Assembly (NCBI GenBank): GCA_030830285.1
Contig: JAURNF010000088.1
Span: 1 to 23,003 of the forward strand
Direction: 5' to 3'
Origin: Candidatus Kapaibacterium sp.
Lineage (GTDB): Bacteria > Bacteroidota > Ignavibacteria > Kapaibacteriales > Kapaibacteriaceae
Length of the DNA stretch: 23,003 nucleotides
Below are positions 15,563-21,546 of the stretch, piece by piece. Made by a program: the position numbers and the translations under genes. Position 1 is the stretch's first letter. Each line of letters begins with the position of its first letter. The notes beneath the pieces were generated by a model. That model had not been told where the DNA came from and did not search any database. It saw only the letters and a list, made by a program, of their open reading frames with translations.

Positions 15563-15588
15563 GAGGGGTGGGGTCACCCCAACTCTCT
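15562..15588. terminator. Hairpin at the nuoI / clpB convergence
   Basis: Left arm 15562-15573 and right arm 15577-15588 pair over 12 positions with one mismatch and one G-T wobble (core TGGGG/CCCCA), closing a 3-nt loop TCA. The loop is the TGA stop of the minus-strand clpB gene, and the left arm starts at the last base of the nuoI stop. There is no T tract on either side, so a Rho-independent function is likely but not certain. Confidence 0.5.
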
Positions 15589-16875
15589 CAACAACGCTTG
15601 CCGTTCGATTTCGAGCTGACGTATGCGTCGCTCGAGTGAGTCGAGCTCCTCGGGCATGCTGTCGATTTCGATGCGCAGCTTCGATGCTGCTTCGTCGACC
15701 AGGTCAATTGCCTTATCAGGAAGAAAGCGGTCAGTGATGTAGCGGTTAGAGAGCTGCGCTGCAGCAACAATGGCTGCGTCGGTGATGCGCACGCCGTGGT
15801 GCACTTCGTACCGCTCCTTGAGTCCACGTAGGATGCTGATGGTGTCATCAACCGATGGCTCTTGGACGATTACTTTTTGGAATCGACGTTCAAGCGCAGG
15901 ATCCTTTTCGATGTGCTGACGGTACTCGTCGAGCGTTGTGGCGCCGATGGCGCGCAGCTCGCCACGTGCAAGCGCTGGCTTGAGAATGTTCGCAGCGTCC
16001 ATTGCGCCACCGGTTGCACCTGCTCCGATGAGGGTGTGCAACTCATCGATGAAGAGGACGATTTCGCCGTTGGAATCAGCGACTTCTTTGATGACTGCTT
16101 TGAGACGCTCTTCGAACTGACCCCGGTACTGCGTGCCAGCAATGAGTGCTCCCATGTCGAGGGAGTAGATCGTCTTTGACCGAAGCGTCTCTGGTACATC
16201 CTGCGATATGATCCGCTGGGCAATGCCTTCAACAATCGCGGTCTTGCCAACACCTGGTTCGCCGATGAGCACTGGATTGTTCTTCGTGCGACGCGCCAAT
16301 ACTTGCAGCACGCGACGGATCTCTTCCTCACGTCCGATCACGGGATCAATCTTACCCTTGCGTGCTTCTTCGTTGAGGTTGCGCGCATACTTCTCGAGCG
16401 ACTGATATGTTTCCTCAGCGTTCTGTCCGGTTACACGACGGTTGCCGCGAATGTCTTTGAGCACTTTCAATACGACGTCGCGCGTGATGCCTTGGTCACG
16501 GAGAATCTGTCCTGCGCTCGACTTCGACGCGACGATGCCAAGCAGGAGGTGCTCTGTGCTGACGTATTCGTCAGTGAGCTTGGTGGCTTCATTGAACGCG
16601 TCCTGCAGCACCTTCTGTCCGTCTGACGAGACACCCATGCCGCTAGCCCCTTGCACTGTGGGCAGCGATGAAAGTGCATCAGTAACGCGCTGATGAACGG
16701 TGGCTGACTGCGCACCGGCTTTGGCAAGGATTGGTCCAACGACGCCATCTTGGTCGTTCAGCAACGCAGCAAGGATGTGCAGCGGCTCAAGTACCTGATT
16801 GCCACGTTCACCAGCAAGCTCCTGTGCATTCTGCACGGCCTCTTGGGCTTTGACGGTGAGTTTGTTCATGTTCAT
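15574..16875 (-). CDS. clpB: ClpB homologue truncated to N domain plus first ATPase domain
   Basis: ClpB is the Hsp100 disaggregase that works with DnaK, normally about 860 residues. Here only 433 are encoded. The N domain (1-145) is complete. NBD1 follows with Walker A GEPGVGKT (205-212), Walker B VLFIDE (273-278), sensor GATTLDEYR (311-319) and Arg fingers R330-R331, then the NBD1 small domain (RFLPDKAIDLVDEA). The reading frame stops at residue 433 in LEIERQALLRELG, about the first 25 residues of the middle domain. The rest of the middle domain, NBD2 and the C-terminal oligomerisation domain are absent; the DNA downstream is the end of nuoI, so no frameshift can restore them. Catalytic residues of NBD1 are intact and codon use looks normal. 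Either the gene is broken by rearrangement, the other half lies elsewhere, or the assembly joins two places wrongly. ATG 16869 is an alternative start. Confidence 0.9.
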   Translation of the reverse strand: MNMNKLTVKAQEAVQNAQELAGERGNQVLEPLHILAALLNDQDGVVGPILAKAGAQSATVHQRVTDALSSLPTVQGASGMGVSSDGQKVLQDAFNEATKLTDEYVSTEHLLLGIVASKSSAGQILRDQGITRDVVLKVLKDIRGNRRVTGQNAEETYQSLEKYARNLNEEARKGKIDPVIGREEEIRRVLQVLARRTKNNPVLIGEPGVGKTAIVEGIAQRIISQDVPETLRSKTIYSLDMGALIAGTQYRGQFEERLKAVIKEVADSNGEIVLFIDELHTLIGAGATGGAMDAANILKPALARGELRAIGATTLDEYRQHIEKDPALERRFQKVIVQEPSVDDTISILRGLKERYEVHHGVRITDAAIVAAAQLSNRYITDRFLPDKAIDLVDEAASKLRIEIDSMPEELDSLERRIRQLEIERQALLRELG

Positions 16876-16880
16876 AGGTC

Positions 16881-16901
16881 ATCTCGCAAGTAGTGCGAGG
16901 T
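16881..16901 (-). promoter_or_regulatory. Hairpin in the clpB leader next to the start codon
   Basis: CTCGCA (16883-16888) and TGCGAG (16894-16899) form a perfect 6-bp inverted repeat with a 5-nt centre, extended to 8 bp by one G-T and one A-T pair. In the clpB mRNA the 3' arm ends 5 nt before the ATG at 16875, where the ribosome would bind. It may act as a translational control hairpin, possibly thermosensitive, or as a repressor operator. It does not match CIRCE. Confidence 0.35.
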
Positions 16902-16931
16902 CTATGACGTAAGTGCCTCACGCTTGTTTTC

Positions 16932-17423
16932 TCACTGCGCATCTCCTTCCGATTCCTTCGAGCGCTTGGAGCGGATAACGTAGTACGCATACATGCCGAG
17001 CGACCACAACACGAAGTTGAAGAAGCCCGTAAATGCGAGCTTGCTAGGAGTTGCCTCATCATCGGTAAGCCATGTGAAGACGGTCATGAACACGGCAAAC
17101 AAGATGCCCCGTACGATGATTTCGTTCCGCGCAGCCTTTCGTTGTTGTGCAGTCGTAAGCACGGCTTCGCTTGCTGCTCCAATGACGCCACGAACTTTGA
17201 GCGTGACGATGAAGACGAGTCCGATGAGCATCGACGCGAAGACGAGCGCAATGCCCGCAAGCTCGAGCTCGGGCAAGAAGAACAGATACACGCCACCAAC
17301 GAGCATCATGATGCCGAGACTCGTCAGCAGCACGACGTATGCTGTGTGATACAGACGATAGCGCAGCGCTTCATCCTGCAGGATCATCGATTCGACGCGA
17401 TGAATGTTGTCCATAGGTTCCAT
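16932..17423 (-). CDS. Four-helix membrane protein co-transcribed with an XRE regulator
   Basis: The 163-residue product has a short N-terminal cytoplasmic segment (MEPMDNIHRVESMILQDEAL), four predicted transmembrane helices (about 27-50, 54-77, 102-120 and 128-150), a basic loop between helices 2 and 3 (TAQQRKAARNE), and a charged C-terminal tail (RSKRSKESEGDAQ). I do not recognise a named family. Small membrane proteins paired with a 70-residue XRE regulator are a common arrangement in bacteria (DUF2178/DUF3796-like pairs), and this looks like one of that general type. The ATG lies 3 nt after the regulator stop, so the two are co-transcribed. Expression is probably set by the palindromic operators at 17640-17685. 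Confidence 0.82.
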   Translation of the reverse strand: MEPMDNIHRVESMILQDEALRYRLYHTAYVVLLTSLGIMMLVGGVYLFFLPELELAGIALVFASMLIGLVFIVTLKVRGVIGAASEAVLTTAQQRKAARNEIIVRGILFAVFMTVFTWLTDDEATPSKLAFTGFFNFVLWSLGMYAYYVIRSKRSKESEGDAQ

Positions 17424-17426
17424 ACG

Positions 17427-17639
17427 TTACTCGTCCTCCAGAATGAAGATGTCCTCAACTCGCTCACCGAGGACCTTCGCAATCCGCAACGCAAGCGTGA
17501 CGGATGGAGAATAGGTGCCTTGCTCGATGTAGTTGATGCTCTGACGACTCACACCTACACGCTCGGCGAGCGTGCCCTGTGTGATCCCGAGTTCGTTGCG
17601 CAACTCACGCACGCGATTGGTGCCTTTGGGTTCAGCCAT
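17427..17639 (-). CDS. XRE-family helix-turn-helix regulator (YozG-like)
   Basis: The 70-residue protein is almost entirely an HTH_3 domain: helices RVRELRNELG, TQGTLAERVG (HTH helix 2), SRQSINYIEQG (recognition helix) and SPSVTLALRIAKVLG, ending VEDIFILEDE. I use the ATG at 17639; a TTG two codons upstream falls inside the operator. Proteins of this size normally bind palindromes as dimers. Two TGTCAA-N6-TTGACA palindromes lie directly upstream, the first touching the start codon, so autorepression is likely. The promoter (TTG at 17673-17671, N20, TATATTTG at 17650-17643) would start transcription at about 17638-17639, giving a leaderless or nearly leaderless mRNA. It is co-transcribed with the membrane protein gene and divergent from the thioesterase gene. 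Confidence 0.93.
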   Translation of the reverse strand: MAEPKGTNRVRELRNELGITQGTLAERVGVSRQSINYIEQGTYSPSVTLALRIAKVLGERVEDIFILEDE

Positions 17640-17657
17640 TGTCAAATATACTTGACA
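17640..17657. promoter_or_regulatory. Operator palindrome 1, TGTCAA-N6-TTGACA
   Basis: TGTCAA (17640-17645), ATATAC, TTGACA (17652-17657) is an 18-bp perfect-arm palindrome immediately upstream of the XRE start codon. It contains the -7 element of the XRE promoter and the TTG (-33) of the thioesterase promoter. It is the best candidate binding site for the XRE dimer. Confidence 0.8.
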
Positions 17658-17673
17658 CGGCAGACAATGTCAA
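17643..17673 (-). promoter_or_regulatory. Promoter of the XRE / membrane protein operon
   Basis: On the minus strand TTG (17673-17671), a 20-nt spacer and TATATTTG (17650-17643) match the Bacteroidota consensus TTG-N19/20-TAnnTTTG exactly. The same bases also read TTGACA-N17-TATATT, close to the sigma-70 consensus. The predicted start point coincides with the ATG at 17639. Confidence 0.75.
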
Positions 17674-17682
17674 GTACGCTTG
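17652..17682 (+). promoter_or_regulatory. Promoter of the hotdog thioesterase gene
   Basis: TTG (17652-17654), a 20-nt spacer and TACGCTTG (17675-17682) match TTG-N20-TAnnTTTG with one mismatch in the -7 box. It overlaps the XRE promoter head-on over almost its full length. Initiation near 17688 would give a leader of about 20 nt before the ATG at 17709. Confidence 0.6.
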
Positions 17683-17685
17683 ACA
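17668..17685. promoter_or_regulatory. Operator palindrome 2, TGTCAA-N6-TTGACA
   Basis: TGTCAA (17668-17673), GTACGC, TTGACA (17680-17685) repeats palindrome 1 with a different centre; here the arms extend to 7 bp (TGTCAAG/CTTGACA). The centre-to-centre distance is 28 bp. It holds the -33 TTG of the XRE promoter and the -7 element of the thioesterase promoter. Confidence 0.8.
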
Positions 17686-17708
17686 TTTCGATGTGGTAGT
17701 TTCGCAGC

Positions 17709-18146
17709 ATGAACTTCACCGTAAAAAACCCCGACTTCCGCGAAACGATCATCAATCACCTTGAGCGACAGGAATTCATGAAGCACATTGGATGTGTGCT
17801 CACCGTGATCGAGCCTGGATACGTAGAGGCGGAGATCACGCTGGGGAAGGAGCACCAGCAGCAGATCGGACTTGTCCACGGCGGTGTGACAGCGACGATT
17901 GCCGATGTGGCAGCGGGGTTCGCTGGCTTTACGTTGGTCGCACCCGATGAGCACACCGTAACGGCGGAGCTCAAGGTATCGTACTTCCGTAAGGGACTTG
18001 GCACAAAGCTCCGCGCCGTTGGTACGGTTGCGAAGGCAGGTAACTCGATGCACTTCTGCGAAGCATCGGTGTACTGCGCAAATGAAGATGGGGAAGAAGA
18101 ACTCATCGCCAAGGCCACCACAACGATGGCAATAATTCGACCGTGA
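17709..18146 (+). CDS. PaaI-like hotdog-fold thioesterase
   Basis: The 145-residue product is a 4HBT hotdog protein of the PaaI type, which hydrolyses acyl- or aryl-CoA thioesters as a homotetramer in the cytoplasm. The key segment is L-V-H-G-G-V-T-A-T-I-A-D-V-A-A-G-F-A (55-72): HGG caps the central helix and the following Asp is the usual catalytic acid. Strands YVEAEITLG, ELKVSYFRKG and MHFCEASVYC complete the fold. The CoA substrate cannot be named. It faces the XRE/membrane-protein operon across 69 bp holding two shared palindromes, so it is probably controlled by the same regulator. porX follows 48 nt downstream on the same strand. Confidence 0.92.
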   Translation: MNFTVKNPDFRETIINHLERQEFMKHIGCVLTVIEPGYVEAEITLGKEHQQQIGLVHGGVTATIADVAAGFAGFTLVAPDEHTVTAELKVSYFRKGLGTKLRAVGTVAKAGNSMHFCEASVYCANEDGEEELIAKATTTMAIIRP

Positions 18147-18194
18147 TGCGTCAACAGATGCTGAGGGAACGACGATCAACTATCGGGACATGTC

Positions 18195-19760
18195 ATGAGT
18201 AAGATTCTCTGGGTCGATGATGAAATCGATTTGCTGCGTCCACATATCATCCTGCTACAACAGCGTGGATATGATGTGTCGACTGCAACCAATGGAGAAG
18301 ATGCAATCGAGTTGGTACAAGAGAATCGCTACGACCTGATCTTTCTCGACGAGACGATGGTTGGGATCTCCGGACTCGAGACGCTGTCGGTGCTGAAAGA
18401 CATCGATCCGTCAGTCCCGATCGTGATGGTCACAAAGAACGAGCAAGAATCCGTAATGGAAGAAGCCATCGGTCGAAAGATCGATGACTATCTCACCAAG
18501 CCTGTGAATCCCACGCAGATCCTTGCTGCGTGCAAGAAGTTCCTCGATACGCAGCGTATCACGGAAGAAAAGATCACGCAAGACTTTCATCAGGGCTACT
18601 CCGATATCACGCGTCGCTTGATGGATCGCATGGAGTGGGCCGACTGGCTTGATGTATACCTGAAGCTCACCGAGCGCTCGCTGGAAGTTGACCAACATCC
18701 AACGGTCGGACTCGAGCAATCACTCCGCGATCAGTGGCGCGAGTGTAATGGGGCGTTCTCACGCTTTGTTGAAGACGAGTACTTCGAATGGCTCTCGGAT
18801 AAACGTCCAGACGGTGCGCCGCTGCTCTCGCCCCATATCGCAGATACACACCTGATCCCGAAACTCAAGAATGGTCGTCCAACGGTGTTCATCGTGGTCG
18901 ACTGTATGCGACTCGATCAATGGATGATGATGGAGACGTACCTACGTCCGCTCTTCAACATTCAACGCGACTACTACTGTTCGATTCTTCCAACTGCCAC
19001 GCCGTATGCGCGGAATTCAATCTTCGCTGGACTCTTTCCAACGGACATCAACAAGCATTACCCGCAGTTCACCATCGATGAACGTGGGAATGATGAACAC
19101 ACACTGAATCGTCACGAGAAGGAGTTCCTCTCGTTGCTCTTGCAACGCAGACGCGTGCAACTCAAGAACGATCTTCAGTACATCAAGATCATCGACACCG
19201 ACTTCGGCAAGCGCATTGAAGCAGATATTATGCGCTATGCCAAGCATCATCTCACGGCAATCGTCATCAACGCCGTCGATATGATTGCGCACTCGCGTTC
19301 TGACTATCCGATCTTGAAAGAGATTGCGCCCGACGAAGCAGCCTATCGATCACTGACGCGATCATGGTTCTTGCATTCGTCGTTCTACGGAATTCTGCGT
19401 GCGCTCTCGACGATCAAGGACATCCAGATCGTCATTACCACCGATCACGGAAGTGTGCGCTGCATGCGCGCATCGAAAGTGATCGGCGATCGCGAGACCA
19501 CCACCAATCTGCGCTACAAGATTGGTCGCAACGTCAAGGCTGAAGCGCGCGATGCCATGATCATCCGCGACCCACAGGCATACAAGATCCCAGCCGGGGG
19601 AGGCTCTGCGACCAGCGTTGTGATCGCCAAAGACGACCATTATTTCGTCTACCCGACCGATTATCACCACTATCTGGCCAAATACCGGGATTCCTTCCAG
19701 CATGGGGGAATTTCCATGGAGGAGATGATCCTTCCCGTGGTAACTTTGGAGCCCCGTTGA
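18195..19760 (+). CDS. porX: PorX-type response regulator with PglZ phosphatase domain
   Basis: The 521-residue product joins a receiver domain (1-120) to a linker and a C-terminal PglZ/alkaline-phosphatase-superfamily domain. In the receiver, acidic residues D8 and D9, phospho-acceptor D52 (FLDET), T80 and K102 (LTKP) are all present. In the PglZ domain, V-V-D236-C-M-R, the PTATPYARN segment (266-274, nucleophile Thr in the family) and T-D417-H418-G match the metal site. PorX controls T9SS genes together with the PorY kinase and an ECF sigma factor in Porphyromonas, and purified PorX hydrolyses phosphodiesters of short nucleotides. This fits the T9SS-type cargo in the window. tsaE follows after 43 nt, an arrangement I recall in other Bacteroidota genomes. 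porY is not in the window. Confidence 0.94.
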   Translation: MSKILWVDDEIDLLRPHIILLQQRGYDVSTATNGEDAIELVQENRYDLIFLDETMVGISGLETLSVLKDIDPSVPIVMVTKNEQESVMEEAIGRKIDDYLTKPVNPTQILAACKKFLDTQRITEEKITQDFHQGYSDITRRLMDRMEWADWLDVYLKLTERSLEVDQHPTVGLEQSLRDQWRECNGAFSRFVEDEYFEWLSDKRPDGAPLLSPHIADTHLIPKLKNGRPTVFIVVDCMRLDQWMMMETYLRPLFNIQRDYYCSILPTATPYARNSIFAGLFPTDINKHYPQFTIDERGNDEHTLNRHEKEFLSLLLQRRRVQLKNDLQYIKIIDTDFGKRIEADIMRYAKHHLTAIVINAVDMIAHSRSDYPILKEIAPDEAAYRSLTRSWFLHSSFYGILRALSTIKDIQIVITTDHGSVRCMRASKVIGDRETTTNLRYKIGRNVKAEARDAMIIRDPQAYKIPAGGGSATSVVIAKDDHYFVYPTDYHHYLAKYRDSFQHGGISMEEMILPVVTLEPR

Positions 19761-19803
19761 GAGGGGGCTGGCACCCGCCGGCACGTTCCTGTTCCAGTAT
19801 GGG

Positions 19804-20280
19804 ATGCACTCCATGGAGGATTTACACCTCCGGTCGCATAGCGAAGCCGAGACAATTCAGATAGGACAGCAGTTTGCCGACCGATTGCGTGTTGGCGATG
19901 TTGTTGCACTCGAGGGTGATCTTGGTGCGGGCAAGACGGAGTTCGTCAAAGGCGTCTGCGAGTATTTCTCGGTGGACGACCTCGTAACGAGTCCGACGTT
20001 TACCATCATCAACCAGTACGCCGGCACTACGCTCGACGGCGAACCACTGAAGATCTATCACGTTGACCTCTACCGCATCGACTCTCCTGAGGAGTTGGCA
20101 GAGGTCGGCTTCGACGACATGGTGTTTGCACACGACGCGATCAAGCTGATCGAATGGCCTGAAAAGGCAGCATCACTCATGCCAACACGTCGATGGGATG
20201 TTCGCATCACCGCCGACGAGCAGAACGACGACCTCCGCCACATCGTGATTTCAGCACCAGTGGCCACAGAACTTGCGTAA
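19804..20280 (+). CDS. tsaE: tRNA threonylcarbamoyladenosine biosynthesis ATPase TsaE
   Basis: TsaE is the ATPase that resets the TsaB-TsaD complex making t6A37 in ANN-decoding tRNAs. The 158-residue product has Walker A G-D-L-G-A-G-K44-T45, the switch-like S-P-T-F-T-I-I-N-Q-Y segment, HVDLYRI, and the conserved IEWPEKA near the C-terminus. Two ATGs are possible: 19804 and 19813. The second gives MEDLHLRSHS and may be the better family fit; I list the longer form. A GGAGG/CCTCC mini-hairpin lies just after the second ATG (19815-19831) but is probably chance. It follows porX by 43 nt. Confidence 0.94.
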   Translation: MHSMEDLHLRSHSEAETIQIGQQFADRLRVGDVVALEGDLGAGKTEFVKGVCEYFSVDDLVTSPTFTIINQYAGTTLDGEPLKIYHVDLYRIDSPEELAEVGFDDMVFAHDAIKLIEWPEKAASLMPTRRWDVRITADEQNDDLRHIVISAPVATELA

Positions 20281-20291
20281 CACGCACATCG

Positions 20292-20299
20292 TATCTTTG
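20292..20299 (+). promoter_or_regulatory. Candidate -7 element for the aminotransferase gene
   Basis: TATCTTTG is an exact TAnnTTTG match, 44 nt before the ATG at 20344. A TTG (20273-20275) lies 16 nt upstream, shorter than the usual spacing. The aminotransferase may therefore have its own promoter apart from porX-tsaE. Confidence 0.45.
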
Positions 20300-20343
20300 C
20301 GCTCAATCTCGACTCACAACACTCACTAGGGAATACGACTACC

Positions 20344-21519
20344 ATGCACGTAGCAGAACGCATCTCTCGCCTCGGTACAGAAACAGCTTTCGAAGTTCTT
20401 GTAAAGGCCCGTGCTCTTGAAGCACAAGGGAAGAGCGTTGTGCACTTGGAGATCGGTGAGCCCGATTTCGATACGCCGCCGAACATCATCGAAGCAGCGA
20501 AGAACGCCCTCGACAATGGATTCACGCATTATGGTCCAGCCGCTGGTCTGCCAGAAGCACGTCAAGCCGTTGCTGACTACGTGAACAAGACACGCGGGTA
20601 CAAGATGTGGGATGCTGATCACGTGGTGATCACGCCAGGTGCAAAGCCAATCATGTTCTACGGCATGATGGCGATGATCGATCCAGGTGATGAGGTGATC
20701 TATCCAGACCCAGGCTTCCCAATCTATGAGTCGGTGATCAACTTCCTCGGTGCAAAGCCAGTGCCGCTTCCATTGCGCGAAGAGAAGGAATTCCGTTTCG
20801 ACGTTGGTGATCTCGAAGCACGCATCACGCCGAAGACACGCATGGTGATCATCAACACGCCGCAGAATCCAACAGGTGGAATCCTTACGCGTGAAGACCT
20901 CGAGCAAATCGCAGAACTCGCAATCAAGCACAACCTGATCGTCCTCAGCGACGAGATCTACTCACAGGTCACGTACGGTGATTTCAAGCATACATCGATC
21001 ACAGAGTTCGAAGGCATGCAGGAGCGTACGATCATCCTTGATGGCTTCTCGAAGACCTTTGCGATGACCGGCTGGCGTCTTGGATACGGTCTGTTCCCGA
21101 AGGACATGGCCAAGGTTGTTGCCAAGCTCCAAACAAACTGCACATCATGCACGAGCTCGTTCTCCCAGATCGCTGGTATCGAAGCATTGCATGATCGCAC
21201 ACTTCCACACGTGGACGTGTTCCTCAAGGAATTCGAGCGTCGCCGCGATGCAATCGTTGACGGACTCAACCAGATCCCTGGATTCCGCTGTCACAAGCCA
21301 CACGGTGCGTTCTACGTATTCCCGAACATCACCGGCACAGGCATGACCTCGCAAGAAGCAGCAGACTTCCTGCTGTATGAAGCAGGCGTTGCATGCCTCT
21401 CCGGCACAGCGTTCGGTTCCCACGGTGAAGGCTTCATCCGCTTCTCCTATGCGAACAGCATCGAGAACATCAACGAAGCACTCAACCGCGTAGCCGACGC
21501 GATCAAGAAGCGCGGATAA
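20344..21519 (+). CDS. Class I/II pyridoxal-phosphate aminotransferase (aspartate-type)
   Basis: The 391-residue product is a fold-type I aminotransferase of the aspartate/aromatic (AspC/PatA-like, class I gamma) group. Visible motifs are EIGEPDFDTP (substrate loop), GLPEARQAVADY, NTPQNPTGG with the PLP-contacting Asn, LSDEIYS with the Asp that binds the pyridine nitrogen and the Tyr that follows, and the Schiff-base lysine K237 in DGFSKTFAMTGWRLGY with the downstream Arg. A C-terminal Arg in FIRFSYAN binds the substrate carboxylate. Length and start are standard. The amino donor is probably an acidic or aromatic amino acid but cannot be fixed from sequence. It needs PLP, whose final synthesis step is encoded by pdxH in this window. 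Confidence 0.92.
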   Translation: MHVAERISRLGTETAFEVLVKARALEAQGKSVVHLEIGEPDFDTPPNIIEAAKNALDNGFTHYGPAAGLPEARQAVADYVNKTRGYKMWDADHVVITPGAKPIMFYGMMAMIDPGDEVIYPDPGFPIYESVINFLGAKPVPLPLREEKEFRFDVGDLEARITPKTRMVIINTPQNPTGGILTREDLEQIAELAIKHNLIVLSDEIYSQVTYGDFKHTSITEFEGMQERTIILDGFSKTFAMTGWRLGYGLFPKDMAKVVAKLQTNCTSCTSSFSQIAGIEALHDRTLPHVDVFLKEFERRRDAIVDGLNQIPGFRCHKPHGAFYVFPNITGTGMTSQEAADFLLYEAGVACLSGTAFGSHGEGFIRFSYANSIENINEALNRVADAIKKRG

Positions 21520-21546
21520 GCTTCGCGCAGTTCACCCACACCGACA

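Noticed and set aside
17640..17645. TTG start two codons upstream of the XRE ATG
   Set aside because: It falls inside operator palindrome 1 and likely upstream of the transcript start.
19714..19831. Repeated TCCATGGAGGA at the end of porX and start of tsaE, and a GGAGG/CCTCC mini-hairpin
   Set aside because: The shared sequence is only 11 bases and the stem is 5 bp; the similarity is likely chance.
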